DNA of 34,686 nucleotides from Planctomycetota bacterium (GTDB lineage Bacteria > Planctomycetota > B129-G9 > JAJDCN01). The notes under the pieces are model-generated. The model was not told where the DNA came from. It was given only the letters and a program-made list of their open reading frames with translations, and did not search any database. The translations under genes and the position numbers were made by a program. This document shows positions 18,369-26,724 of the stretch, one piece after another; positions within the stretch are counted from its first letter, which is position 1; the number at the start of each line of letters is the position of its first letter. The stretch is from contig JAJDCN010000072.1 of NCBI GenBank assembly GCA_029260815.1, positions 1-34,686 of the forward strand. Direction: 5' to 3'.

Positions 18369-19587
18369 TTACCTACTTCTGGCGTGCCTGCTGGTCCTTT
18401 CAGGATTCTTCTCCAGCTCGGAAACTGCCTTCTTCTCCTTGAACCGGGCCGCCCTGGCGGAGTTGAAAAAGAAGGGCCGCTTGGCCGCTTTGACGGTCTC
18501 CTTGGCCTCCGACCTCCATGCCTTGTTGCTGGTCATCCTGTTTGGAAACATGATCGTCAACGTCTCCTTTTTCGCTATTTCCTTCGCCTTGGGTGCGCGA
18601 CCCGGCGGTCCTGGGCCGGCGGTGACTGGCGCAGTGGCCCTCTTGGCGATTATCCTGCTCGGCGAGATCCTACCCAAACTCGTGGCGGCCAAGGCTCCGT
18701 TCTTCTGCGCCCGAATGCTGGCGATACCGCTGTATCTGTTCTCGCGGCTGTTTCGCCCGATCGCGCGCGTGCTGGAACGGTTTCCGATCGCGCAGCCGAT
18801 TCCTGCACGCGACAACCACCTGAGCACCGAAGAAATGAAAACGTTGATCGAAATGACCGAAAAGGCCGGCCACATCGACGCGGCCGAGAGTGACCTGTTC
18901 AGCGAAGTAGTGGAGTTCGCCGAGGTCATCGTTAAAGAAGCCATGGTGCCGCGGGTCGACATGGTCGGCTTCGAGCTTCCCGGCTCGCGGGAGGCGGTCT
19001 TGCGCATGATCAAACAAACCGGTTCCACCAAAATTGCCGCATGGGAAAAGACCCAAGACAACATCCGCGGCTACGTGGACGGTAAAGACCTCTTGCTGGA
19101 GCCCGACCAGCCCTTGTCGGAATTGCTGCGACCCGTGGTGATCGTCCCGGAGACGAAGCGGGTCGAAGACCTACTTCGCGAATTCATCCATGAAAACACA
19201 CGGTTTGCAGTGATCGTCGACGAATACGGCGGCACCGAAGGGATCGTGACCTTGGAACATCTACTGGGAGAGATCGTCGGCGAAATCGAAGACGAAGGAC
19301 AACCAACCGAAGCGCCGGCTGTGGTGGAACTGGAGCCAGGCCGCTACCTGCTTCGTGGCAATTTGAGCCTTCGCGATTGGGCGGAACTGTTCGACATCGA
19401 CGTCGATGCACCGCAAGTGGGCACCCTTGCCGGCTTCGTAACCAAGCTGCTGGGCCACGTGCCGAAGCCCGGCGATGCCGTCCGCTGCGGCGATCTTTTG
19501 ATGACTGTTAAGGAAGTGCATGGACACCGGGTCACTCGGATTCTTGTAGAAGGCTCGGATCTCCATAAGGCCGGAGGTCTTCCGTGA
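18358..19587 (+). CDS. CNNM/CorC (hemolysin C-like) membrane protein: DUF21 + CBS pair + CorC_HlyC domain
   Basis: MLGDYLLLACLLVLSGFFSSSETAFFSLNRAAL; VPRVDMVGF; FAVIVDEYGGTEGIVTLEHLLGEIVGEIEDE. Start at 18358 overlaps the recG end by 11 bp. Confidence 0.93.
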   Translation: MLGDYLLLACLLVLSGFFSSSETAFFSLNRAALAELKKKGRLAALTVSLASDLHALLLVILFGNMIVNVSFFAISFALGARPGGPGPAVTGAVALLAIILLGEILPKLVAAKAPFFCARMLAIPLYLFSRLFRPIARVLERFPIAQPIPARDNHLSTEEMKTLIEMTEKAGHIDAAESDLFSEVVEFAEVIVKEAMVPRVDMVGFELPGSREAVLRMIKQTGSTKIAAWEKTQDNIRGYVDGKDLLLEPDQPLSELLRPVVIVPETKRVEDLLREFIHENTRFAVIVDEYGGTEGIVTLEHLLGEIVGEIEDEGQPTEAPAVVELEPGRYLLRGNLSLRDWAELFDIDVDAPQVGTLAGFVTKLLGHVPKPGDAVRCGDLLMTVKEVHGHRVTRILVEGSDLHKAGGLP

Positions 19588-20564
19588 GCGCCGTGGAGAC
19601 AATCGCCGCGACGGCCGGGCTTCTGACCAGCCTGCTCGGAAGCTGGTTCTTCTCCGGTACCGAGACAGGAATCTACAGAACCAATACACTGCGCCTGAAG
19701 CACAGAACCGCGCAGAACGATCCGCGCGCGAAAACCCTTTCCGCTCTCTTGTCCCACACCCGCCAGGTGATTTGCACCATCCTGGTCGGCAACAACCTGT
19801 GCGTCTACACCGCCACAATGTTCTTCAGCCTCCTGGTCGCGCACCGGCTGGGGCTCAACGAACATTGGACCGAGGTCGTGACGGTTGTCTTTTTAACGCC
19901 GGTCCTGTTTCTCTTCGGCGAGATTTACCCGAAGAACCTGTTCAACGCTCGGGCCGACACGCTGATGTACCGGTTAGCCCGACCGCTTCAAACCCTGCGC
20001 ATCCTTTTGTTCCCGGTTACAGCCTTGCTCATGGAAGCCGTTCGAGTCCTTGAAAAATTCACGCCGCTCAGCGAGGACCTCAATGTGACACCGTTCTCTC
20101 GGAAGAGCTTGAAGTATTTCTTTGTTGAGAGCGCGCGTGAAGGCGCGCTCAGCCCAAGTCAAAAGCTTATGGCGGACAACATCCTGCAGCTTCAGCAGCG
20201 CACCGTGGCTGACGCGATCGTACCCATGCACCGGGTCGCCGCCATCGAACAAGGAGCCGATGCGCAGACATTGCGATCGATTCAGATGGAGCGTCGTTAC
20301 GCACGCGTACCCGTATACCACGGCGCCCGTAACCATGTGGTTGGGCTCTTGAACCTTTTCGACATCGAGGACTGGACGATCGAGGACGTCACGAAGCACA
20401 TGAAGCCCCCTTCCTATCTGCGCCAGAACATGCCCATCGACGATGCCATCCACTTGATGCGGCGCAACCGCACGCCACTGGTGGTCGTGATCGACAATCA
20501 CGGCAACGCACTGGGCATCGTGACCGTGAAAGATCTTGTGGGCCAGATCGTGGCGGGGCTGTAA
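19584..20564 (+). CDS. CNNM/CorC-like membrane protein, DUF21 + CBS pair, lacking the CorC_HlyC tail
   Basis: LLGSWFFSGTETGIYRTNTLRLKHR; DAIVPMHRVAAIEQ; TPLVVVIDNHGNALGIVTVKDLVGQIVAGL at the C-terminus; 4-bp overlap with the upstream paralog. Confidence 0.9.
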   Translation: MSAVETIAATAGLLTSLLGSWFFSGTETGIYRTNTLRLKHRTAQNDPRAKTLSALLSHTRQVICTILVGNNLCVYTATMFFSLLVAHRLGLNEHWTEVVTVVFLTPVLFLFGEIYPKNLFNARADTLMYRLARPLQTLRILLFPVTALLMEAVRVLEKFTPLSEDLNVTPFSRKSLKYFFVESAREGALSPSQKLMADNILQLQQRTVADAIVPMHRVAAIEQGADAQTLRSIQMERRYARVPVYHGARNHVVGLLNLFDIEDWTIEDVTKHMKPPSYLRQNMPIDDAIHLMRRNRTPLVVVIDNHGNALGIVTVKDLVGQIVAGL

Positions 20565-20593
20565 TTGACAAAACCTTGCGGGATACCTAAGAT
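20565..20593 (+). promoter_or_regulatory. Sigma70 promoter (TTGACA-17-TAAGAT) for the MOT1-type transporter
   Basis: -35 20565-20570 immediately follows the stop codon of the preceding gene; -10 20588-20593; 17-bp spacer. Confidence 0.65.
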
Positions 20594-20609
20594 CGGACCT
20601 TCTATTTTC

Positions 20610-20626
20610 AAGAACATGCTGTTCTT
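20610..20626. promoter_or_regulatory. Inverted repeat AAGAACA-TGC-TGTTCTT just past the predicted start site
   Basis: Perfect 7+3+7 inverted repeat about 17 bp downstream of the -10; operator or weak terminator/attenuator. Confidence 0.5.
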
Positions 20627-20668
20627 TTCGGAGCTTTTTGTGGCACCAAAGGCAACAAAGACACTGTC

Positions 20669-21868
20669 ATGAGCCTGATTTCCATCCAAGCCCACTTTCG
20701 CCGCGCCGTTCGGTTCGACCGCAACGAGTTTTCGGGTGCCTTTGGGGATATCGGAACCGATTTTCCCCTGGTGGTTGGTATGATCCTTGTCGGCGGGCTC
20801 GACGCCGCGAATGTTTTGATCCTTTTTGGGGCGATGCAGATCTTCGCAGGCCTGACTTATGGCATCCCTATGCCCGCCCAGCCACTCAAGGTGATGGCGG
20901 TGCTCGTCATTACAAGCGGGGGCCAGATTACCGGGCCGATCCTCTACGGCGGCGGCTTGGCGATTGGTGCGATCATGTTGCTACTCACGGCCAGCGGCCT
21001 GATCGACGCCCTGGCCCGGGCGATCCCCAAGTGCGTCATCCGTGGAATCCAGTTCGGGCTGGGTCTGAAGTTGGCCCACATGGCGTTGCAATACATGCAG
21101 GGGACAGGCCAGGCGGGGTTTGGCCAGGAACAAAGACTTCATGCGTATATCTTGGCGACGCTCGCCTTCGCGTTGACGCTGAGCCTGATGGGCAATCGGA
21201 AGATTCCGCCGGCCCCCTTCGTCATCCTGCTGGGTGTGGTCTACGCCCTGATCTTTAAGACCGACGCCCACACGTTCCAAGACAATGTCCGGTTTGCCGT
21301 GCCCAGCTTCCAGGCGCCAGGGTGGGAAGATATCTGGCAGGGATTCTACCTGCTGGCTCTCGCGCAAATCCCGCTGTCCCTGGGCAACTCGATTCTTGCG
21401 ACACGCCAGGTGGCACAGGATTTGTTCCCCGACCGGGCGCCCAGCGTTCGAAAAATCGGTCTGACCTATTCATTGATGAACCTGGTCAGTCCGTTTTTCG
21501 GCGGGATCCCAACCTGCCACGGCTCCGGCGGCATGGTCGGCCATCATGCCTTTGGCGCGCGAACTGGTGGATCCGGCGTTCTCTACGGTTCGTTTTACCT
21601 GGTCTTGGGACTGGTCTTCAGTCCAGGATTTTCGAAGCTGATCCAGTTCTTTCCGCTCCCGGTTCTCGGCGTAATTCTTCTGTTCGAAGGGCTCTATCTG
21701 ATGCGCATGATACGCGACCTTACCGACACCTCCAAGCGATTCGCGATCGCGCTATTGGTCGGCCTGATCGCCTTCGGCCTTCCCTACGGCTACGTCATCG
21801 GATTGGTGGTGGGCACGGTCTTGGCGTATGTGGCTCGGCGCAACCTTGTCGGCCTTGAACAGGAATGA
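20669..21868 (+). CDS. MOT1-family molybdate/sulfate transporter-like protein
   Basis: 399-aa polytopic protein; NEFSGAFGDIGTDFPLVVGMIL, GIPMPAQPLKVMAVL, GGIPTCHGSGGMVGHHAFGARTGGSG are typical of the MOT1 (PF16983-type) family. Confidence 0.9.
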   Translation: MSLISIQAHFRRAVRFDRNEFSGAFGDIGTDFPLVVGMILVGGLDAANVLILFGAMQIFAGLTYGIPMPAQPLKVMAVLVITSGGQITGPILYGGGLAIGAIMLLLTASGLIDALARAIPKCVIRGIQFGLGLKLAHMALQYMQGTGQAGFGQEQRLHAYILATLAFALTLSLMGNRKIPPAPFVILLGVVYALIFKTDAHTFQDNVRFAVPSFQAPGWEDIWQGFYLLALAQIPLSLGNSILATRQVAQDLFPDRAPSVRKIGLTYSLMNLVSPFFGGIPTCHGSGGMVGHHAFGARTGGSGVLYGSFYLVLGLVFSPGFSKLIQFFPLPVLGVILLFEGLYLMRMIRDLTDTSKRFAIALLVGLIAFGLPYGYVIGLVVGTVLAYVARRNLVGLEQE

Positions 21869-21926
21869 GGCTGATGACAAAGATTGTCAGCGATCTTAAG
21901 TTCAATCAGTATCGATGCGCCAGGGC

Positions 21927-21955
21927 TTGACGATCTTACGCACCGCAGGTATACT
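21927..21955 (+). promoter_or_regulatory. Sigma70 promoter (TTGACG-17-TATACT) for the nfu operon
   Basis: -35 21927-21932, -10 21950-21955, 17-bp spacer. Confidence 0.65.
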
Positions 21956-21999
21956 CAATGTTCGGTGGGTGGGTACCGATAAATGAGGTGGGGAACTCA

Positions 22000-22016
22000 T
22001 GACTGCGGAGCAGTCA
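22000..22016 (+). promoter_or_regulatory. Hairpin abutting the nfu Shine-Dalgarno
   Basis: TGACTGC-GGA-GCAGTCA, perfect 7-bp stem with 3-nt loop, directly followed by AAGGAG and ATG at 22029. Confidence 0.6.
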
Positions 22017-22028
22017 AGGAGAACAGCG

Positions 22029-22250
22029 ATGCGAGAACGGGTTGAAGAAGTGCTGAACCAGATTCGTCCCGCCCTGCAACAGGACGGCGGTGACGTAGAA
22101 CTGGTTGATATCACAGCGGATGGCGTCGTCCAGGTACGGTTGGTCGGCGCCTGCGGCGGATGCGACATGGCATACATGACGCTGAAGTCCGGCATTGAGC
22201 AGCAATTGATGGAGCAGATTCCCGAAGTCCGGGAAGTCGTCTCCGTCTAG
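22029..22250 (+). CDS. NifU C-terminal-domain (Nfu-type) Fe-S scaffold protein
   Basis: MRERVEEVLNQIRPALQQDGGDVELVDITADGVVQVRLVGACGGCDMAYMTLKSGIEQQL with CxxC. ATG at 22029 has an AAGGAG SD; the 21999 start would put the hairpin inside the CDS. Confidence 0.93.
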   Translation: MRERVEEVLNQIRPALQQDGGDVELVDITADGVVQVRLVGACGGCDMAYMTLKSGIEQQLMEQIPEVREVVSV

Positions 22251-22272
22251 TTTCGTAGGTAGATCCCGAATC

Positions 22273-22905
22273 ATGTCGCCCACAATTGAAATCACCCGAG
22301 CCAAATGGCTCCAGAGCAAAGTCAAGCTCGCCCACTCCAGACAACAAGCGATCTCCGCGGCCTTTCTGACACGGTTCGGCCTGGAGGCCACGCGCGCCAT
22401 GGCCGCGCTGCCGCTGCCCAAGGCCCACCCCAAAACCATCGAGGACAAGATTGCCGTGGTAGAGACCCGGGAGGCCTCGCTGATCGCCACGTTCATCAGC
22501 ACCTTCGGCGGCCGGGCACGGGCCGTGGCTTCCGAAGCGGCTCGCAAGCACGGCATCGAAACGGGGCGGTCGGCAACCAAAGTCATCCATGCAACTCACA
22601 CCACGCCCGAGCATATTTACAGTGCTTTGCGCTATTTCCTCCTGGATGGCGGGCCCGAGGCGCCCGAGCCGGTAATCATGGAAAACACGCCCAAGCGGTT
22701 TACATGGTCGCGAATCGTCTGTCCAAACCACGCATACTGGTCCGAGGACACGGCAAACTACCTGTTCCTTGTACAAATTGAAGCCGAATGGATTAGCGGC
22801 TTTGTCGAAGGGTATTGCTATAGCGCGTCGCACACCCGTGACATTTACATGAATATCGGTCCCGCCTCCTATTGCGATACAATTGTTGTCGAAAATCTAA
22901 AATAG
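22273..22905 (+). CDS. Hypothetical protein, weakly resembling L-2-amino-thiazoline-4-carboxylic acid hydrolase/V4R-like folds
   Basis: 210-aa ORF in a tight gene cluster; terminal GPASYCDTIVVE loosely resembles GdpyCxfxi motifs. Family assignment is weak. Confidence 0.5.
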   Translation: MSPTIEITRAKWLQSKVKLAHSRQQAISAAFLTRFGLEATRAMAALPLPKAHPKTIEDKIAVVETREASLIATFISTFGGRARAVASEAARKHGIETGRSATKVIHATHTTPEHIYSALRYFLLDGGPEAPEPVIMENTPKRFTWSRIVCPNHAYWSEDTANYLFLVQIEAEWISGFVEGYCYSASHTRDIYMNIGPASYCDTIVVENLK

Positions 22906-22923
22906 CTCCGAAAGTAGGCCCAC

Positions 22924-23805
22924 ATGGAGTGGGAGAAGCAATCTGAAATCTTGTTGAATCGGGTCCCTTTCTTCGTCCGCAAGATGGTGCGAAGAAAGGT
23001 CGAGGAATACGCCGTGTCCGTGGGCGCACAGACCGTCACGCAAGAGCACGTGCATGCGGCCAAGCAGAAGGGCCGGCCCGTCGGGCCGGCTGTCGATCCG
23101 AACGATCGCTTTTCTGTGATCCGACGGATCGAGAATATCCCGGCCGACCAGGAATCTATCCCCATGTACGCAGTCGAGGCCTGTCAAGCTGATGGGATCG
23201 ACTGCCCCATGTCCGTCGCGGAGGGGCACCGGCTCACCGAACAGATCCATCAAATTCTGGAAAAAAGCGGCCTCACCGACTTCATTACCAATTCTGTATC
23301 GGGCCCGCTATTGCCCCATCATCGCTTTAAAGTCTCCATCTCCTCCTGCCCAAACTCCTGCTCCCAAGCCCAGATCAAGGACGTTGGGATCATCGCCCAG
23401 CTCAAACCCAAACTGAACAATGGCGAATGCTCTCAGTGCGGGCAGTGCGTGGAGGCTTGCCGCGAAGGCGCCATTGCCCTTCAGGATGAAGATCCAGGCA
23501 TCTGCCTCGATGCGGGCCAGTGCGTCTACTGCGGTGTCTGTATCCGTGCATGCCCGACCGACGCTCTGGACGAAGAGGAGGGCTGCGGGTACGCCTTATA
23601 CCTCGGTGGACGACTGGGCCGTCGACCGCGCCTGGGAGAGAAAGCGGCTGACCTGCTTTCCACACGGCAGTTGTTGGCAGTGTTTGAACGGATCGTTTCG
23701 TTTTACACGACCCACGCCCAACCCGGCGAGCGCTTCTCCCATGTGGTCGAACGTCTCGGCTTGCAAGATGTTGCTGCGGGTATCGAGCTTCCGTTTCGTC
23801 CATGA
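22924..23805 (+). CDS. PCP_red domain + nitrite/sulfite reductase-like 4Fe-4S domain + 2x[4Fe-4S] ferredoxin fusion
   Basis: N-terminus EKQSEILLNRVPFFVRKMVRRKVEEYAVSVGAQTVTQEHVHAAK is PCP_red-like; CQADGIDC and SSCPNSCSQAQIKDVGI resemble a siroheme/4Fe-4S cluster half; CSQCGQCVEAC and CVYCGVCIRACPTDAL are ferredoxin motifs. Confidence 0.85.
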   Translation: MEWEKQSEILLNRVPFFVRKMVRRKVEEYAVSVGAQTVTQEHVHAAKQKGRPVGPAVDPNDRFSVIRRIENIPADQESIPMYAVEACQADGIDCPMSVAEGHRLTEQIHQILEKSGLTDFITNSVSGPLLPHHRFKVSISSCPNSCSQAQIKDVGIIAQLKPKLNNGECSQCGQCVEACREGAIALQDEDPGICLDAGQCVYCGVCIRACPTDALDEEEGCGYALYLGGRLGRRPRLGEKAADLLSTRQLLAVFERIVSFYTTHAQPGERFSHVVERLGLQDVAAGIELPFRP

Positions 23806-24515
23806 CCACTGCGGTGATGAGTGCGCTTCCTGAAGAAACCGCATCAATTCTGAATTCCATGTCCGACAGAACCCCGCTGTACGTCGGTTTACCGAAAACC
23901 TTTCGTGGCACCGTCGCCGGCCGGGAAGTCGTTCACGCAATCGTGGGCGTGGGCCCATGCCGTTCTGCCCGTTCCGCCCGAATCATTTTGGAGAAAGTTG
24001 GTCCCAGCCGTGTGATCGTCTGCGGCTTTGCCGGCGGCCTGGATACAACGGCGCCGCCCGGCACAGTGATTTTGGCAACGGATTTCGTTTTGGAAGAACG
24101 CCTGAAACAATCGCGTTCGCAACTGCTTCGGCGTCTGTTGCCATATCTTCCGCGACGGATCGGCCCTCTGTGCGAGCCGGTGGTTGCCGACCGCAAGCTA
24201 CTTGCCACAGCCGGGCAGGTCATCGCCCAAGCCCCCGTGGCCTCGGGCCGAATGGTCAGCACATGGATTCCCGTCCTCAATCCAGCGACCCGCGCCTCCT
24301 TGCGTACTGCGTCGAGGGCGATCGCGGTGGATATGGAGTGCGCCGCCGTGGCTCAGGTGGCCGCCCAGCACGGCATTCCCTGCCTTGGGATCAAGACCAT
24401 TTCCGACCGAGCCTCCTGGGCGGGCGGGCTTCAATTTCGCCGCAACGCCGCCCGCTGGGCCGGGCGGCACCAGTCGATTGTCCTTCAATGGCTCCAACAG
24501 GACGACGACCTGTAG
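23802..24515 (+). CDS. Nucleoside phosphorylase/nucleosidase-like protein (MTAN/PNP superfamily)
   Basis: VCGFAGGLDTTAPPGTVILATDFV, AIAVDMECAAVAQVAAQHGIPCLGIKTISDRA; 4-bp overlap with the PCP_red gene. Confidence 0.82.
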   Translation: MTTAVMSALPEETASILNSMSDRTPLYVGLPKTFRGTVAGREVVHAIVGVGPCRSARSARIILEKVGPSRVIVCGFAGGLDTTAPPGTVILATDFVLEERLKQSRSQLLRRLLPYLPRRIGPLCEPVVADRKLLATAGQVIAQAPVASGRMVSTWIPVLNPATRASLRTASRAIAVDMECAAVAQVAAQHGIPCLGIKTISDRASWAGGLQFRRNAARWAGRHQSIVLQWLQQDDDL

Positions 24516-24526
24516 AAACAAACGGT

Positions 24527-24554
24527 TTGAATCCTGTTTGACGTCCGGTATAAT
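24527..24554 (+). promoter_or_regulatory. Sigma70-like promoter (TTGAAT-16-TATAAT)
   Basis: -35 24527-24532, -10 24549-24554, upstream of the 24597 gene. Confidence 0.55.
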
Positions 24555-24575
24555 TCCGACAGTCTAGCGTCGGAA
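24554..24575. promoter_or_regulatory. Inverted repeat TTCCGAC-N8-GTCGGAA across the predicted start site
   Basis: Perfect 7-bp arms 24554-24560 and 24569-24575, overlapping the last base of the -10. Confidence 0.5.
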
Positions 24576-24596
24576 AAGGTTATTGAGCACAACACT

Positions 24597-26705
24597 ATGA
24601 AAAAATGGATCTTTGTCTTGGTCATCGTCTTGATGGTCGCCGGTGGCGGCTATCTTGCTTACACCAAATTTATTGCCAAAGAGCCCGTCACCGTCGAGAC
24701 CTCAGACGAGACGGTTGAAGAACCTCCACAGACTCAGAAAGGCGACAAACTGAAAACGGATGTCCCCAAAGAGGAGAAGCCGACCAAGGCTGAAGATAAG
24801 CTCTATTGGGAGCCTTTGCGGGAGTTCGAGATCACTGCGGGCCGGCTAACAGAGCGCAAGTCGATTGAATTGCCCATCCTAGGTCGCGCCTTCGCCGAGC
24901 TTTTCGTCACGCCGCATACCGACGATTCTATCCTCCCGTGGGAAGGAGTGGTCCCGGAAGACGAGGCGAAGCGCCTGTTGGACGTTTCACTTGCGCTTTT
25001 CCGGTTCAACCCGTTGGCCATTGGAAATCGCGGCAAGTCCCTCAACTATCTGAAAATCGCCCTCACTGTTTCCGACCCTGCGGGCAACCAAGTTGCCCAA
25101 GCCACCCTCGTGCCAACACGCGGCATTACAGCCGGACACATGGGCACCGTTGTCGTCCCGAAAGATAAGTTGCAATTCTCTTTTTCCATCGTCCCCGAAG
25201 ATCTGCCGGGAAGCCGCCCCGTCGCTGCCAGCACAACCGCTGAGATAACCCCAACAGAGCTGACATTCGTCGTCGACACCGCATCAGAGGTTCTCGCGAC
25301 GGGAAAAACACCACTCGATCCCCGCCGTCTGGACGCCCAGTACGTGATCACATTTCCACCCGGCCAAGACGGTGCTCCGCAAAGCGTCGATATCTATATT
25401 AACCTGTTGACGGAAGAGACCAAAATCCGCATGACCGGCTTCATCTTCGGTCGAGACAACGCACAAATCCTAGGGATCCAGGGACACGGCACGATGGAGG
25501 GTGGATGGGCCTCTCTATGGATCGAAGGAGCCGACTATTGGGGAAAGATTCAATTCGCACTAAAGGAAGGGGTGCGCAGCTTTGAGGGACTTTTTCAGTA
25601 CGGCGGCTACCCCTCCACCGTACCGGCCACCGCACCCGTTCGGTGCAACATTCAGCGCGTCACAACGGAATCCAGACCTAATGCGAAAAAACCGGGAGGA
25701 CTCGCGGCGGCCCGCTATCAACAACTTGGCGATCCAGAAGGCTCAAATTCTTTTGCCTACCTGGTTCCCATGGGGCACGAAGAATACTCGCTGCGCTGGT
25801 ACCGCTTCGAGCAGACGCGACTCAAAACTCTGTGGGTCGGCGCCGGCTCGGTGGACCAGGGCTTGCTCTCACTGCAATTGGAAGAGCCCGACGGGAAAAA
25901 AGCCTTGGCCGAGACTTTTATGGGGTCGGACTCCGCCCAACTGGTCTTCAAAGTAAAATTCGAGGATTCGGACGCATGGGAAGACTTCCGTTTTGTCCGC
26001 TCCGACCAGGTTGCCGTTGTGGAGAGCGAGATTCGGAACACCGGTCGCTCCGGCTATTACGTGGCCGCTCACGTGGAAGGCGCGGAAATCCTTCCAAAAT
26101 TCGATATTCAATTTTCAGGTCCGTATGTATTCCTTTCCGGCTCGATTCGCGTAGGAGACGAAACGATTGAAAACCTTTCCGGTTTCGCGATCTACGAACC
26201 GGCTCATACGATTGTCGAATGGATCTCCGAAAAGGGTCTTGGTGTTACCGAGCTTCTCACGCCCCCCGACGAGGAAAATGTTTTGATTGCGCGCACACAG
26301 GCGCCCCTGCTGCCGGCCGCCTGGATCCGACAACAACTGAACAAGGTGGAGCCTCCAAAGGACCTGAGCGCACCTTACAAGGCACTCGAAACTGGTACGT
26401 GGTCGTATACGGTCCAGCCGCTGAATGGCCAATCCACCGTGTTTGACGTCACAGTGTCCAAGACGGAAGCGGGGATAACGATTAACCAGTCCGGTCGCGG
26501 CAAGGCCTACCTTTCGTTCGGTACGGACCTGTTGCGAGCCATATGGGATCAAGAGGGAACACGCGCTGCGGTCGTTTTGGAGATCCGGTTGTTTGACCCG
26601 AAATCGGACAAGCCGATCCGCGGCCGCTTGCGAACGGAGACAGCCAACAACTCGAACTGGGTAGAAGTCGAGTTGCAGCCGAAAAGCTCATCTACATCGC
26701 CATAG
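24597..26705 (+). CDS. Large membrane-anchored hypothetical protein, probably beta-rich
   Basis: 702 aa; MKKWIFVLVIVLMVAGGGYLAYTKFI TM anchor then acidic/Pro-rich linker; no recognisable family. Confidence 0.75.
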   Translation: MKKWIFVLVIVLMVAGGGYLAYTKFIAKEPVTVETSDETVEEPPQTQKGDKLKTDVPKEEKPTKAEDKLYWEPLREFEITAGRLTERKSIELPILGRAFAELFVTPHTDDSILPWEGVVPEDEAKRLLDVSLALFRFNPLAIGNRGKSLNYLKIALTVSDPAGNQVAQATLVPTRGITAGHMGTVVVPKDKLQFSFSIVPEDLPGSRPVAASTTAEITPTELTFVVDTASEVLATGKTPLDPRRLDAQYVITFPPGQDGAPQSVDIYINLLTEETKIRMTGFIFGRDNAQILGIQGHGTMEGGWASLWIEGADYWGKIQFALKEGVRSFEGLFQYGGYPSTVPATAPVRCNIQRVTTESRPNAKKPGGLAAARYQQLGDPEGSNSFAYLVPMGHEEYSLRWYRFEQTRLKTLWVGAGSVDQGLLSLQLEEPDGKKALAETFMGSDSAQLVFKVKFEDSDAWEDFRFVRSDQVAVVESEIRNTGRSGYYVAAHVEGAEILPKFDIQFSGPYVFLSGSIRVGDETIENLSGFAIYEPAHTIVEWISEKGLGVTELLTPPDEENVLIARTQAPLLPAAWIRQQLNKVEPPKDLSAPYKALETGTWSYTVQPLNGQSTVFDVTVSKTEAGITINQSGRGKAYLSFGTDLLRAIWDQEGTRAAVVLEIRLFDPKSDKPIRGRLRTETANNSNWVEVELQPKSSSTSP

Positions 26706-26724
26706 GGCCGACGTCGCTCGCTGG

